A DNA stretch of 64,000 bases from Synechococcus sp. J7-Johnson (GCF_024345795.1 NZ_JAGQBU010000005.1:1-64000); one strand, 5' to 3'. Positions 36,528 through 46,781 are shown, counted from the first letter of the stretch. Translations and numbers: made by a program. The notes: generated by a model from the sequence alone, not told the origin.

Positions 36528-37539
36528 CTCACCAGCCCCGCGCCGGCGCGACCAGGCCATCGATCTGATGCGCGCCACCTGCATCCTCTGGATCGTTGGC
36601 TTCTGGCACCTGCTGGGTTACGCCCCCTCGATCGATGGCTACAAAAACGACCTCACCTACCGGCTGACAGTGGTGGTGCTGGGGCTGTTTGTATTCATCT
36701 CGGGGCATCTGATCGGCAGGGCCCGGATCACCAACGCAGCCGAGGTCTGGCGGTTCTACCGGCGACGGATGGTCCGGATCTATCCCCCCTACCTGGCGGC
36801 CCTGCTGCTCTTCGATCTCTGCGGACTGCTCAAGCCGGGGCAGTTCGCCGGGGCAGCGCTGCTGACTGCGAGTTTCAGCCTGGAGCCACCCCTGACCCTC
36901 TGGTACATCTCGATGATCGTGGTGTTCTATCTGCTCGCCCCGTTGCTGCTGCTGCTGGTGCACAGCCTGAGCCAGACGCCCTGGCGCTGGACATCGAACC
37001 GGCTGGTGGTGTGTGCCGGGATCATCGGCCTCAACGTGCTGCTGGGCAAGCTGCTGGATGGGGTGGATCCGCGCCTGTTCCTCTACTTCCCGTCCTTCAT
37101 TGCAGGCCTGGTGCTCTCCCCCTCGCTGGTGGAGCCGCGGGTGAGCGGCCGCAACATCGCCCTCACGGCCCTGGCCACCGTGGCGGCCACCCTGTTCTCC
37201 TTCCACCACCAGGCCCGGATCGACGAGAGCCTCAATGCCATCCCCCTGGCCGTGTTCGGTCCACTGCTGACCTTTCTGGTCTGTGAACGCTGGGGCCGCC
37301 ATCTGCGTCTGCCCCCCCTGATCCTGGCGATCAGCACCGCCAGTTTCTTCATGTACCTCTTTCACCGGCCCATTTTCCTGCTCTTCACCAGTCGCGGTTT
37401 CCCCAGCAGCGCAAGCCCTCAGCTCGCCGTGCTGCTCCTGCTGGCCCTGCCGGTGATCGTGGCGGTCTCCTGGACGGGGCAAGCCCTCTACGACGCCGCT
37501 GTGAAAAGGCTTCAGCGGCCAGCCACCGCCCCTGGCTGA
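36520..37539 (+). CDS. Acyltransferase 3 family membrane protein
   Basis: The 339-residue protein has about ten hydrophobic segments and the family N-terminal region RRRDQAIDLMRATCILWIVGFWHLLGY (His near residue 31 would be the conserved catalytic one). The loop RFYRRRMVRIYPPYL also matches acyltransferase 3. Such enzymes transfer O-acetyl or other acyl groups to sugars on cell envelope polymers. It overlaps the GH57 gene by 8 bp, suggesting co-transcription. Acceptor substrate is unknown. Confidence 0.82.
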   Translation: MPDSPAPRRRDQAIDLMRATCILWIVGFWHLLGYAPSIDGYKNDLTYRLTVVVLGLFVFISGHLIGRARITNAAEVWRFYRRRMVRIYPPYLAALLLFDLCGLLKPGQFAGAALLTASFSLEPPLTLWYISMIVVFYLLAPLLLLLVHSLSQTPWRWTSNRLVVCAGIIGLNVLLGKLLDGVDPRLFLYFPSFIAGLVLSPSLVEPRVSGRNIALTALATVAATLFSFHHQARIDESLNAIPLAVFGPLLTFLVCERWGRHLRLPPLILAISTASFFMYLFHRPIFLLFTSRGFPSSASPQLAVLLLLALPVIVAVSWTGQALYDAAVKRLQRPATAPG

Positions 37540-37614
37540 AGATCTCGGGCACCAGCCCGCGTACGCTCCTTGGCAAGGACTTCCTCGGGCTTGCCATACC
37601 CCAGGCCTCCAGCC

Positions 37615-38058
37615 ATGTACTCACATCTGCTCGTTCCCATCGACGGATCCGAAGTCTCCCTGAAGGCTGTTCATGGGGCCGTGGCATTCGCCAAGGAGAT
37701 GGGTGCCCGTATCACCTTCCTGAATGCCCGCAGTGTTCTGCCGGTGTCGATGGTGGGCACCGGAACCATGCTCGATGCCAGCACACTGGAGCACCTCAGC
37801 CTGGTGGCACGGGAAAATGCCGAGCGGATTCTGGCGGAAGCCCAGGCTGTGGCTGAAAGCGCCGGTGTGCCCTGCAGCAGTGAGGGAGTGATCAACGATC
37901 TCCCCCATGAGGCCATCATCGAGGCGGCCACTCACCACGGCTGTGATCTGATCTTCATGGCTTCCCATGGACGCCGGGGCCTTAGTGGACTGTTGCTGGG
38001 CAGCCAGACCCAGAGAGTGCTTATCCATGCCACCCTGCCGGTCCTGGTGTTCCGCTGA
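37615..38058 (+). CDS. Universal stress protein UspA family
   Basis: The 147-residue protein has the Usp fold with ATP-binding features: LLVPIDGSEVSLKAVHGAV at the N-terminus and the C-terminal motif ASHGRRGLSGLLLGSQTQRVL (G-X2-G-X9-G-S/T). It likely binds ATP. A TACGCT hexamer at 37561-37566 may belong to its promoter. The stop lies 15 bp from the end of the convergent lycopene cyclase gene. Exact stress role is unknown. Confidence 0.88.
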   Translation: MYSHLLVPIDGSEVSLKAVHGAVAFAKEMGARITFLNARSVLPVSMVGTGTMLDASTLEHLSLVARENAERILAEAQAVAESAGVPCSSEGVINDLPHEAIIEAATHHGCDLIFMASHGRRGLSGLLLGSQTQRVLIHATLPVLVFR

Positions 38059-38073
38059 ACGTCCGCAGGGCGG

Positions 38074-39288
38074 CTAACCCCGCAGGGCTCGCCAGAGCAA
38101 CCCCGCTTCGCGCCCCTTCGGCTGCATCAGCCCCCAGCGCACATCGGCTGGCGCCTGAGCAAACAGGCGCACCATCGCCGACACCAATTCGCTGAGACTG
38201 AGGGTGTTGGTCAGAAAGCCGTACCACTGCAGCTCGGGCAGGGCGAAAAAGGTGCTGAAGAATGCACGCAGATCCTGCTCGGAGAAACGCATCAGCTTCT
38301 CGAGGCCGAACTGGTAAATGCCGTGCTTACGCACCAGCTCCGGGGTCCACAGGGCGCCCCAGGCCGTCTCGGCCACCTGGGCGGCGGAGAGCTCAGGCCG
38401 GGCCAGGGCCGCGAAGATCGCAGCGGCCAGGCCCGGGGCACGCCGCAGCAGGGAGCCCACCATGTAGCCCGAAGCGGGGTGTACCAAGCTGGCGGCTCCT
38501 CCGAAGCCCAGCACCCTCTGGCTGAGATCGGGCAGCGGCAGGTTCATCGGGAACAGGCAGCGCTCTTCGTGCTCCACCTGCAGTACCGCCACGCCCCGAT
38601 GGGCCAGCCTCCTCAGCAGACGATCCCGAAGCACCTCGATCGGCACAGGTGGCGCCAGGGCCAGGGAGGTTTCCTCCACAAAGAATCGCCCCTCTCCCAG
38701 GTCCATGGCGTACAGGAAGGTTGGCGGACCCTCTCGCTCCTCCTGGCTCAGGTGGTCGCTGCGGTAGTCCATCAGCACGAACTGGCCTGGAGGCACGGGA
38801 TCCGCCGTGAAGCTGCCCACGATTCCGTATGCAGCCTGGGCGGCCACGGGTCCAAGGGCCGGCCGGCGCACGAACACCGGGTCGTGGCCGGTGGTGTCGA
38901 TCACCAGGCGGGCCCTAAGCACCTCCCCCTCCCGGGTGGTCACCTGGGAGCCCTCTGCGTCGTGGATCAGCTCAGCAGCCAGTCCCCGCCGCCAGTCCAT
39001 GCCGGAGCAGCGCCCCAGCCAGTAAGCCTGGAGTTTGGCGCGATCAAAAAGGCCATAGTCGTGGCCGAGGGCCACTGGATCAGCACCGAAATAACTGACG
39101 CAGTTCGACCAGCGATGCTCAAGGAGATGGGCGAGATCGCGCTGGTCGAGCTCGGCGGCCCAGATGCCGTAGGTGTTCTGCCAGGGGCTGGCGGGATCGT
39201 CAGCCGCCAGCCCCATCACCCTCAGACCAAGCTCGACGAGCTCACTGGCGATCGCCAGTCCCGCCGGCCCGGCACCGAGAACCAGCAC
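38074..39288 (-). CDS. crtL: Lycopene cyclase (CrtL type)
   Basis: The 404-residue flavoprotein has an N-terminal dinucleotide-binding motif GAGPAGLAIA (about residues 5-14), the conserved CrtL blocks NTYGIWAAELD and LMDYRSDH, and FLYAMDLGEGRFFVEETSLA. It cyclises the ends of lycopene toward beta-carotene and zeaxanthin. Picocyanobacteria have two CrtL paralogues, beta and epsilon or mixed type; a beta-cyclase is more likely here but not proven. The start is a GTG at 39288, giving an unusually short N-terminus before the FAD motif; it lies 20 bp after the gyrA stop on the same strand. Confidence 0.88.
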   Translation of the reverse strand: MLVLGAGPAGLAIASELVELGLRVMGLAADDPASPWQNTYGIWAAELDQRDLAHLLEHRWSNCVSYFGADPVALGHDYGLFDRAKLQAYWLGRCSGMDWRRGLAAELIHDAEGSQVTTREGEVLRARLVIDTTGHDPVFVRRPALGPVAAQAAYGIVGSFTADPVPPGQFVLMDYRSDHLSQEEREGPPTFLYAMDLGEGRFFVEETSLALAPPVPIEVLRDRLLRRLAHRGVAVLQVEHEERCLFPMNLPLPDLSQRVLGFGGAASLVHPASGYMVGSLLRRAPGLAAAIFAALARPELSAAQVAETAWGALWTPELVRKHGIYQFGLEKLMRFSEQDLRAFFSTFFALPELQWYGFLTNTLSLSELVSAMVRLFAQAPADVRWGLMQPKGREAGLLWRALRG

Positions 39289-39308
39289 ATCGGCCGCGGC
39301 GGGAAGCG

Positions 39309-41912
39309 TCAGGGGGACTCCGGTGTCGTGGAGGCATCAGGGGTGCCTTCAAGCTCCTCGTCCTCAGGGGCCGGCGGCACTAGCACCACCTCACTGAGAC
39401 GATCACCACTGTCGAGCTTCTGCAGGCGCACACCCGTGGCGGCCCGCGACTGCTGGGGAATCGCATCGGCCTGCATGCGCACGATCACGCCCCGCTCACT
39501 CACCAGCAGCAGTTCCTCCCCTGGGCCCATCACCGTCAACCCCACCAGCACGTCCCCGTCGCGGCGGAACTTGATGGCGCGCAGGCCCAGGCCGGCCCGG
39601 CGCTGCAGACGGAACTGGGTCACCGGCACCCGCTTGCCCAGCCCACTGGCGGACGCCACCAGCACCCAGGGGCCCTCGGCGCTGACGCCAGCTTCCGGAG
39701 CCTCCTCCTCCTCGTCGCTTTCTAACGCGGCCGAACTGGCCACCTGATCGGCCAGTTCAGCGGGCAACACGTCCATGCTCACCAGCTCATCCCCCGGCCG
39801 CAGCGCCATCGCGCGCACGCCCCGGGCAGTGCGACCCAGGGGCCGCAGTTCGCTATCAACAAGGCGGAAGTGGATGGTCATCCCCTTCAGCGAGCCGATC
39901 AGCACGCTGTCGCATGGCAGGGCTAGCCGCGCCCAGCGCAGTGCATCACCATCTTCAAGACTGATCGCGATCAGACCGTTGGAGCGGATATTGGCGAAGG
40001 CCGAAAGCCGAGTGCGCTTGATGTAGCCGCCGCTGGTGAGCATCAGCAATTGAACATCGTCGTCGAAGGCACTCACCGCCACCAGCGAAGTGATCTGCTC
40101 CTCACGGGGAATCGGCAGCAACTGCACCACAGGGGTGCCCTTCGCACCGCGGCTGCCGACGGGCACCCGGTAGGCAGGAACGGCATAAACCACACCGCGA
40201 TCGCTGAACAACAGCAGGGTGTCGTGGTCATTACAGCTGATGAACAGGCGCACGGCCTCCTCACCCTGGCTGCGGGTTCCGGCCTTGCCGCGGGTACCGC
40301 GACTGGTGGCCTCGAACTCACTCACCGGCATGCGCTTGAGATAGCCGTTCTCGGTGAGCAGAACCACGGAACGCTCATTGGCGATCAGATCGATGTCTTC
40401 AAGTCCACCCTCAAGATCAAGAATCTCGGTGCGACGTTCCGACGGATAGCGCTCCCGCAGCTGAATCAACTCGGCTTCGATCAGTCCAAGCACCCGCTCG
40501 CGCCGGCCCAGAATATCTTTGTAGTCGGCGATCTTAGTGACAAGATCTTCATGCTCCAGGCGGATCTTATCGGCTTCAAGAGCCGTGAGCCGGCGCAGCT
40601 GCATCTGCAGGATCGCATCAGCCTGGATCTCACTGAGTCCATGGCGCTCCTGCAACTGCAACCGGGCCGTGGCCGCATCCGAGGCCGCCCGGATCAGAGC
40701 GATGATTGGATCAAGCTGATCCAGGGCGAGAAGCAGACCCAGCAGGATGTGATCCCGTTCCTCCGCCTTGCGCAGCAGGTAGCGAGTGCGCCGCTCGATC
40801 GTCTCGATGCGGAACTCGAGGAACACCTCCAGCATTCGCCGCAGGGTGAGCAACACCGGTTCGCTGTTGACCAGCGCCAGCATGTGGGCGCTGAAGTTGC
40901 TCTGCAGGGGCGTGAGCTTGAACAGGTTGTTCAGCACCACCTGGGGATAGGCATCCCGGCGCAATTCGATCACGATGCGCATGCCGTCGCGATCGCTCTC
41001 GTCGCGGATGTCGGAGATGCCATCGAGCTTCTTGTCGTTCACCATCTCGGCGATGCGCTCGATCAGCGCCGCCTTGTTGGTCTGATAAGGGAGCTCGGTG
41101 ATGATCACCGCGTCGCGATCCGGCCGGCCGGGTACTTCCAGCGTTTCGATCGATGCCACACCGCGCATCGTCACCGAGCCGCGGCCGGTGGTGTAGGTCT
41201 CGCGGATGCCGCGGCGACCAAGGATCTGACCGCCGGTGGGAAAATCAGGACCTGGAATCAGGGCCAGCAAGGCCCTTTCCTCGATCTCTGGATCGGCGAT
41301 CAGGGCCAGCAGACCATTGATCAGTTCGGTGAGGTTGTGGGGCGGGATGTTGGTGGCCATGCCCACCGCGATGCCCGAAGAGCCATTCAGCAGCAGGTGC
41401 GGTACCCGCGCCGGCATCACCGTGGGTTCCTGCTGGGAGCCGTCGAAGTTGTCGATGTAATCGACGGTTTCCGCTTCGATGTCTTCGAGCAGGCTGTCTG
41501 TGGTGAGCGCCTGCAGCCGCGATTCGGTGTACCGCATCGCGGCCGGGGGATCGTTGTCGACCGAGCCGAAGTTGCCGTGGCCATCGATGAGCGGCATGCG
41601 CATCGAGAAGTCCTGGGCCATGCGCACCAGGGCGTCGTAGACGGCCGTATCTCCATGGGGGTGGTACTTACCAAGCACCTCGCCCACCACCCGGGCGCAT
41701 TTGCGGTAAGGCCGGTCGCTGGTGAGGCCGAGCTCATACATCGCGTAGAGAATGCGCCGGTGCACCGGTTTGAGCCCGTCGCGGGCGTCGGGCAGAGCCC
41801 GGCCCACGATCACGCTCATCGCGTACTCCAGGTAGGAGCGCGACATCTCATTGCGCAGGTCGGTCTGGATGATCCGTCCGTCGGACTCGCCGGGACCCGT
41901 TGGATCCGCCAT
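39309..41912 (-). CDS. gyrA: DNA gyrase subunit A
   Basis: GyrA is the breakage-reunion subunit that introduces negative supercoils with GyrB. The 867-residue protein has the winged-helix core, the active-site Tyr in AMRYTESRL (near residue 123), the coiled coil and tower, and a C-terminal six-bladed beta-pinwheel with repeats such as [13 protein letters not shown]. The GyrA box region reads [10 protein letters not shown] rather than the usual QRRGGKG. The ATG at 41912 ([11 protein letters not shown]) is preferred to one four codons upstream. It diverges from the DUF39 gene. Confidence 0.93.
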   Translation of the reverse strand: MADPTGPGESDGRIIQTDLRNEMSRSYLEYAMSVIVGRALPDARDGLKPVHRRILYAMYELGLTSDRPYRKCARVVGEVLGKYHPHGDTAVYDALVRMAQDFSMRMPLIDGHGNFGSVDNDPPAAMRYTESRLQALTTDSLLEDIEAETVDYIDNFDGSQQEPTVMPARVPHLLLNGSSGIAVGMATNIPPHNLTELINGLLALIADPEIEERALLALIPGPDFPTGGQILGRRGIRETYTTGRGSVTMRGVASIETLEVPGRPDRDAVIITELPYQTNKAALIERIAEMVNDKKLDGISDIRDESDRDGMRIVIELRRDAYPQVVLNNLFKLTPLQSNFSAHMLALVNSEPVLLTLRRMLEVFLEFRIETIERRTRYLLRKAEERDHILLGLLLALDQLDPIIALIRAASDAATARLQLQERHGLSEIQADAILQMQLRRLTALEADKIRLEHEDLVTKIADYKDILGRRERVLGLIEAELIQLRERYPSERRTEILDLEGGLEDIDLIANERSVVLLTENGYLKRMPVSEFEATSRGTRGKAGTRSQGEEAVRLFISCNDHDTLLLFSDRGVVYAVPAYRVPVGSRGAKGTPVVQLLPIPREEQITSLVAVSAFDDDVQLLMLTSGGYIKRTRLSAFANIRSNGLIAISLEDGDALRWARLALPCDSVLIGSLKGMTIHFRLVDSELRPLGRTARGVRAMALRPGDELVSMDVLPAELADQVASSAALESDEEEEAPEAGVSAEGPWVLVASASGLGKRVPVTQFRLQRRAGLGLRAIKFRRDGDVLVGLTVMGPGEELLLVSERGVIVRMQADAIPQQSRAATGVRLQKLDSGDRLSEVVLVPPAPEDEELEGTPDASTTPESP

Positions 41913-41980
41913 CTCGCACCACAATGCCGAAGGCCAGGTTAAGCGAGGCTGGGTCCACCCCTTCGTGGTTGCCAGCGCCG

Positions 41981-43144
41981 ATGGGCTCTGCCCCCCCCCG
42001 CTCCCGCACAGAAGCGCAGCTGCGGGAGCGCCAGAACGCCGGCGACCTGGCGGTGCTCAGCGGCATGGACTTCCGTGCCCTGGTGGCCGCCGAGGGACTG
42101 GAGGCGGCCTATGCCTGCACCGACGTGGTGGTAGCGGCTAATGCCGAGTTCACCGACCAGGCCACGCTCCAGCTCAGCCTCGGCCCCTGTGATCCACCCA
42201 TGCGCCTGCGCGAAGCGCGGCTGGACGGGGTCACAGCCCTGGGGGCCAGCGGCAGCGGTGGCCTGACTCTGCCGATCGGAGGCGGGATCTCGGACCCGGA
42301 GCGCCGGGGCGGCGCCCAGGTGCTGGGCAAGCTGCTGGCTGGCCAGGAGGTGGAGCTGGTGGCCAGCGGTGAAGGCACGGCCCTGCACCCTCGCCGTGAG
42401 CTCCAGACCCGCCTCCAGCTCGAACGCCTGGGCGTGGCACGCCTGCTGCTGCACCGCGCCATCAGCGAGAACGGCATCGTGGCGGTGAGCAGCGCCGAAG
42501 GGGTCACCCACAGCCCCTACGGCCCCCTGCTGGGCCCTTACGGCAGCGCTCTTTACAGCAGTGGCGGCTGCCGCAGCATCGGTCTGACCATGCCTGGACT
42601 CAGCTTGCTCGGCCCCGGCTCGCCAGTGCTGGTGGGAGGAGCGATCGGCTGGGTGATCGGAGCCGGCAGCGGCCACCAGCCCCAGATCCGGCGGTTGCCG
42701 AGCGGCCATGCCCGCGGGCCGGGGGCCGTGGCGGCGGTGAGCGTCGATCTGGCGGAGCTCAGGGCTGAGTGGATCCGCCCCTGCCACTTCGAAGGACATG
42801 GCAGTGCCCTGCTGGTGGCGATCGCGGCACCGGTTCCCCTAGTCAACCTGGCCGTGGCTCGCCAGGCAGCCTGCCGCGACGACCAGCTCGAGGCCCCCGT
42901 GCTGGATTTCTCGATTCCCCGCCGCATCCGACCGAGCTTCGGCTTCGTTCCCTACAGCCACCTGCTCACCGGCCAGATCCAGGTGGACGCCCGCCGCCTG
43001 CGCTGCGCACCTGCCCACAGCCCCCGCCTGGCCGAGGAGATCAGCTCCGTGCTGATCCAGCGCCTGCGCGATGGCTCGTTTCCCCTGAGGCTTCCCCTGC
43101 TCCCCTTGAGTGATCGCCCGGGCCTGATCCCGCTCGAAGGCTGA
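41981..43144 (+). CDS. DUF39 / homocysteine-biosynthesis (HcyBio) family protein
   Basis: The 387-residue protein belongs to the DUF39 family: [20 protein letters not shown] near the N-terminus, then [57 protein letters not shown] and [23 protein letters not shown]. Methanogen and anaerobe members act in an alternative route from aspartate semialdehyde and sulfide to homocysteine. Here the gene stands alone, without the ferredoxin-type partner used in that pathway, and its role in an oxygenic phototroph is unclear. The ATG at 41981 ([12 protein letters not shown]) is preferred, leaving 68 bp to gyrA. Confidence 0.78.
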   Translation: MGSAPPRSRTEAQLRERQNAGDLAVLSGMDFRALVAAEGLEAAYACTDVVVAANAEFTDQATLQLSLGPCDPPMRLREARLDGVTALGASGSGGLTLPIGGGISDPERRGGAQVLGKLLAGQEVELVASGEGTALHPRRELQTRLQLERLGVARLLLHRAISENGIVAVSSAEGVTHSPYGPLLGPYGSALYSSGGCRSIGLTMPGLSLLGPGSPVLVGGAIGWVIGAGSGHQPQIRRLPSGHARGPGAVAAVSVDLAELRAEWIRPCHFEGHGSALLVAIAAPVPLVNLAVARQAACRDDQLEAPVLDFSIPRRIRPSFGFVPYSHLLTGQIQVDARRLRCAPAHSPRLAEEISSVLIQRLRDGSFPLRLPLLPLSDRPGLIPLEG

Positions 43145-43193
43145 GCGCAGCAGCGGCGGGGATAGGGGCAGGGACAAGCCGGAGGAAACGGCG

Positions 43194-43199
43194 TAAGCT
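43194..43199 (+). promoter_or_regulatory. Candidate -10 element for the CAAD protein gene
   Basis: TAAGCT lies 27 bp before the GTG start at 43226 and fits the TANNNT pattern. A GGAGGAAACGG-like purine run just upstream (around 43181-43191) is too far from the start to be its ribosome-binding site. Confidence 0.35.
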
Positions 43200-43225
43200 C
43201 CACCGGCGTTTTCGCGCGTTTACCG

Positions 43226-43918
43226 GTGGTCGAGTCTTCTGCTGCGTCCCATGAGCCCGAAGAGGGCCAGGACCTGCCATCAACGCCCCCACTCAGTGAG
43301 GCTGAACTCAGCGCTGAGCCTGGCCCCAGTCCATCAGCCCCGGACGAAGCGGTGACCACTGATGTCGAGCCGAGCGCCGGCGGAGAGTCCGCCGTGGAGC
43401 CCGAACCTCAACCAGCTCCAGAACCCGAGCCCACAGCGGTCCCCGAGCAAGAACAAGACCCCCAACCAGTCCAGGAGCTCAATACGCCACCACCTTCTGA
43501 GCCTGAACCTGCGCCAGCATCGTTTGTTGAGCCCTCGGCCGATCCAGCCGTGGCGACAACCCTGCACATCCCGGCCAGTGAAGCAGGCATCGACGGGGAC
43601 GCAGGTGGAGAGTGGGAGCTGCTCATGGGCAAGGTCCGTGACTGGTTCAGTCGCGGTGACCTCCAGCAGCAGCTGAAGCAGTACAGCGGCCCCCTGAAGC
43701 TGCTGGCGGGCTTTGTGGTCCTGCTGCTGCTGCTCAGGATCTACGCCGCCCTGCTGGGAGCGATTGAGAGCCTGCCCCTGGTTCCCGGCCTGCTGGAGCT
43801 GGCCGGGGTGTTCTGGCTGAGCCGCTTCGTGCTCACGCGCCTGGTGCGCAGCAGCGACCGTCAGACGCTGCTGGCCTCCTGGAGGGAGCGCTGGGCGTCG
43901 TTCCGCGGCCAGCCCTGA
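43226..43918 (+). CDS. CAAD/CURT1-domain thylakoid membrane protein
   Basis: The 230-residue protein has a long acidic Pro/Glu-rich N-terminus (about 1-125) and a C-terminal CAAD domain: an amphipathic helix (ELLMGKVRDWFSRGDLQQQL), two membrane helices (LKLLAGFVVLLLLLRIYAALL and VPGLLELAGVFWLSRFVL) and a final basic amphipathic helix. CURT1/CAAD proteins bend thylakoid membranes and are also fused to some cyanobacterial aminoacyl-tRNA synthetases. This free-standing version probably shapes thylakoid margins. The start is one of two possible GTG-region codons at 43226. Confidence 0.85.
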   Translation: MVESSAASHEPEEGQDLPSTPPLSEAELSAEPGPSPSAPDEAVTTDVEPSAGGESAVEPEPQPAPEPEPTAVPEQEQDPQPVQELNTPPPSEPEPAPASFVEPSADPAVATTLHIPASEAGIDGDAGGEWELLMGKVRDWFSRGDLQQQLKQYSGPLKLLAGFVVLLLLLRIYAALLGAIESLPLVPGLLELAGVFWLSRFVLTRLVRSSDRQTLLASWRERWASFRGQP

Positions 43919-43959
43919 GGCCAGGTTCATTGCAGCCTGGAGCGGGCCAGACCGGTTGA

Positions 43960-43965
43960 TAGCTT
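43960..43965 (+). promoter_or_regulatory. Candidate -10 element for guaB3
   Basis: TAGCTT lies 22-25 bp before the tandem GTG start codons at 43987/43990. It is the same hexamer seen before the carboxyl-terminal protease gene. Confidence 0.35.
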
Positions 43966-43986
43966 GTCCCGACTGCAGAAACCCCA

Positions 43987-45153
43987 GTGGTGTCCATTCA
44001 GTTAGGCCGATCCCGAACCGTCCGCCGCGCCTATGGGATCGACGAGATCGCCCTGGTGCCCGGCGGTCGCACCGTGGATCCCGAGGTGACCGACAGCCGC
44101 TGGAGCATCGGCGGCATCGAGAGGGAAATCCCGATCATCGCCAGCGCCATGGACGGTGTGGTGGATGTGTCAATGGCTGTGGAACTCTCCCGGCTCGGGG
44201 CACTGGGGGTGTTGAACCTGGAGGGGGTCCAGTGCCGCTACGACGACCCGAATCCGATCCTGGATCGCATCGCTGAGGTGGGCAAGGAGGCCTTCGTGCC
44301 CCTGATGCAGGAGCTCTACGCCCAGCCCGTGCGTGAGGACCTGATCCGCCAGCGCATCGCGGCGATCAAGACCGCCGGTGGCATCGCCGCCGTCAGCGCC
44401 ACCCCAGCCGCGGCCCTGCGCTTCGGCCAGGTGGTAGCAGAAGCTGGCGCCGACCTCTTCTTCGTCCAGGCCACCGTGGTCTCCACCGATCACATCGGCC
44501 CGGCCGGACGCGAGACCCTCGATCTGGCCAGGCTCTGCCGCGATTTCGGCATTCCCGTGGTGATCGGCAACTGTGTCACTTATGACGTGGCTCTCGAGCT
44601 GATGCGCGCGGGCGCGGCCGCCGTGATGGTGGGCATCGGCCCCGGCGCCGCCTGCACGTCAAGGGGCGTACTGGGCGTGGGCATCCCCCAGGCCACGGCG
44701 GTCGCCGATTGCGCTGCCGCCCGCGACGATCACGAGCGGGAGACAGGTATCTACGTGCCGATCGTCGCCGATGGCGGCATTGTCACCGGTGGTGACATCT
44801 GCAAATGCATCGCCTGCGGCGCCGATGCGGTGATGATCGGCTCGCCGATCGCCCGGGCCAGCGAAGCCCCCGGACGTGGCTTCCACTGGGGCATGGCCAC
44901 ACCCAGTCCGGTGCTGCCCAGGGGCACCAGGATCAGTGTGGGAACCACCGGCAGTCTGGAGAAGATCCTGCGCGGGCCGGCCAGCCTCGACGACGGCACC
45001 CAGAACCTCCTCGGCGCCCTGCGAACCTCGATGGGCACTCTTGGTGCACGCACCATCAAGGAGATGCAGCAGGTCGAGGTGGTGGTGGCCCCATCCCTGC
45101 TCACCGAGGGGAAGGTGTACCAGAAAGCCCAGCAGCTCGGCATGGGCAAGTAG
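43987..45153 (+). CDS. guaB3: GuaB3-type IMP dehydrogenase / GMP reductase family protein
   Basis: The 388-residue TIM-barrel protein has the IMPDH/GMPR landmarks: [25 protein letters not shown], the catalytic loop [24 protein letters not shown] with the active-site Cys, and [15 protein letters not shown]. It lacks the CBS domains of ordinary GuaB and has the length of the GuaB3 subclass found in cyanobacteria and actinobacteria. Synechocystis GuaB3 has been reported to act as a GMP reductase, so the reaction may be GMP to IMP rather than IMP to XMP. A GTG at 43990 is an equally possible start. It is followed by yfr1 and trxA. Confidence 0.88.
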   Translation: MVSIQLGRSRTVRRAYGIDEIALVPGGRTVDPEVTDSRWSIGGIEREIPIIASAMDGVVDVSMAVELSRLGALGVLNLEGVQCRYDDPNPILDRIAEVGKEAFVPLMQELYAQPVREDLIRQRIAAIKTAGGIAAVSATPAAALRFGQVVAEAGADLFFVQATVVSTDHIGPAGRETLDLARLCRDFGIPVVIGNCVTYDVALELMRAGAAAVMVGIGPGAACTSRGVLGVGIPQATAVADCAAARDDHERETGIYVPIVADGGIVTGGDICKCIACGADAVMIGSPIARASEAPGRGFHWGMATPSPVLPRGTRISVGTTGSLEKILRGPASLDDGTQNLLGALRTSMGTLGARTIKEMQQVEVVVAPSLLTEGKVYQKAQQLGMGK

Positions 45154-45214
45154 CCCCCGCACCTGGGCTCTTGATTCCAGCCCGAAACGACAGAATCCCG
45201 GCGAAGATGGGCGT

Positions 45215-45220
45215 TAACCT
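45215..45220 (+). promoter_or_regulatory. Candidate -10 element for yfr1
   Basis: TAACCT ends five bases before the inferred 5' end of Yfr1 at about 45225. It matches the TANNNT pattern, and its position supports the predicted RNA start. Confidence 0.45.
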
Positions 45221-45224
45221 CAAG

Positions 45225-45287
45225 GTGTGGGGGCTCCGGCTCGCACACTCCTCACACCAACCCGCCCGGCGCGTCCGGGCATTTTGT
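45225..45287 (+). ncRNA. yfr1: Yfr1 small regulatory RNA
   Basis: The exact 11-nt Yfr1 core ACTCCTCACAC is at 45247-45257, unpaired between two hairpins. The 5' hairpin (45225-45248) pairs GTGTG with CACAC and adds a GC-rich upper stem with a TCCG loop. The 3' hairpin is the GC-rich terminator at 45264-45280 followed by ATTTTGT. Total length of about 60 nt and the location between guaB and trxA match Yfr1 of Prochlorococcus and Synechococcus. In Prochlorococcus Yfr1 represses porin mRNAs by base-pairing through the CU-rich core. The 5' and 3' ends are estimates. Confidence 0.9.
45264..45287 (+). terminator. Rho-independent terminator of yfr1
   Basis: The stem GCCCGG / CCGGGC with a five-base loop CGCGT is followed by ATTTTGT. 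It ends the Yfr1 transcript and also any read-through from guaB3. Confidence 0.8.
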
Positions 45288-45335
45288 CTTCCTACGGTTG
45301 CTCCGCCGTCAGCGGGGATTCCGGGTCCTCGTTGC

Positions 45336-45341
45336 TAGATT
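45336..45341 (+). promoter_or_regulatory. Candidate -10 element for trxA
   Basis: TAGATT lies 26 bp before the trxA ATG at 45367 and fits the TANNNT pattern. No clear -35 box is seen. Confidence 0.4.
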
Positions 45342-45366
45342 CCAGGTACCTTGTCTCCTCCCTCGA

Positions 45367-45690
<324 letters not shown>

Positions 45691-45725
45691 GCATTCCCTC
45701 CGCTTCCCCCGCCTCAGCGTCATTG

Positions 45726-46781
45726 ATGACCCCCGCCTCTCCCTCACTGGAGGGGTTGGGCCATTCCCTTGTTAACAACCCCCATCGCCTGCTGATCGAG
45801 CGCTCGCTCCACTCGATCCTGGAGATGGCCAGCATCGCCGATGACACCGACGACTGGCAGCTGATCTGCGGTGCCCTCAGCGATCTGCATGAGGCTCTGG
45901 CTGCCTTCCATCCGCACCGCACCACCCGCAAGGTGGCGGTGTTCGGATCGGCCCGCAGCCTGCCGGAAAGCTCCACCTACCAGCTGGCCGAGGAGGTCGG
46001 TCGTGAGGCCATGGCCAGCGGCTTCGATGTGATCACCGGCGCTGGCGGCGGGGTTATGGAAGCGGCGAACCGGGGAGCGGGAGCGGAGCACAGCTTCGGG
46101 CTCAACATCCAGCTGCCCTTTGAGCAGGAACCCAACCCCTACGTCGCAGCAGCCGGCGACCGCCTGGTTCATTTTCGTTACTTTTTCACACGCAAACTCT
46201 TCTTCCTGCGAGAGAGCGATGCCCTAGTGGTGCTCCCCGGCGGCTTCGGCACCCTCGATGAACTGTTCGAAGCACTCACCCTGATCCAGACAGGACGCAC
46301 CGCTCCGATTCCGGTGGTGCTGCTGGCGCCGCCTGGCCATGAGCTCTGGCAGGGCTGGCCTCAGGAACTCCTCACCGGCCTCGAGCGCGACGGGTTGATC
46401 GGTCCAGACGACAGGGGCCTGCTCAGCCAGGCCAGCTGTGCCAGCGAGGCGATCGAGCTGATCCGCCACTTCTACCGGGTGTTCCACACCACCCGCGTCA
46501 CCGACGATGGGCTGGAGCTGCTGCTGCACGTGCCTCTGGCGGAGGCTGATCTGCTGGCCATCCGCTCCGGCTTCCAGGATCTGCTGCGAAGCGGCGATTT
46601 CGAGCTGGGGGAAAGCTGCGACGACAATGATCGCCTGCGGCCCTGCCTCCAATTCGACTTTGATCAACGCCGCGTCGGCCGCCTTTACCAGCTCATTGCC
46701 GCCATCAACGCCCTCGATCTGCCCCGTTGCGACGACCTGATCCATCCGGAGCAACGCAGCTGCCTGGAGCCACAGCCATGA
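45726..46781 (+). CDS. LOG family protein (lysine-decarboxylase-like Rossmann fold)
   Basis: The 351-residue protein has a LOG domain in its centre: KVAVFGSARS (about residues 72-81), TGAGGGVMEAANRGA, FTRKLFFLRESDALVVLPGGFGTLDELFE (PGGxGTxxE motif). Typical LOG phosphoribohydrolases that release cytokinin bases are about 180-230 residues. This copy has a roughly 65-residue N-terminal and a roughly 100-residue C-terminal extension, so it belongs to the longer TIGR00730-related group. Nucleoside-monophosphate hydrolysis is likely but unproven. The stop overlaps hisH by 4 bp. Confidence 0.85.
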   Translation: MTPASPSLEGLGHSLVNNPHRLLIERSLHSILEMASIADDTDDWQLICGALSDLHEALAAFHPHRTTRKVAVFGSARSLPESSTYQLAEEVGREAMASGFDVITGAGGGVMEAANRGAGAEHSFGLNIQLPFEQEPNPYVAAAGDRLVHFRYFFTRKLFFLRESDALVVLPGGFGTLDELFEALTLIQTGRTAPIPVVLLAPPGHELWQGWPQELLTGLERDGLIGPDDRGLLSQASCASEAIELIRHFYRVFHTTRVTDDGLELLLHVPLAEADLLAIRSGFQDLLRSGDFELGESCDDNDRLRPCLQFDFDQRRVGRLYQLIAAINALDLPRCDDLIHPEQRSCLEPQP

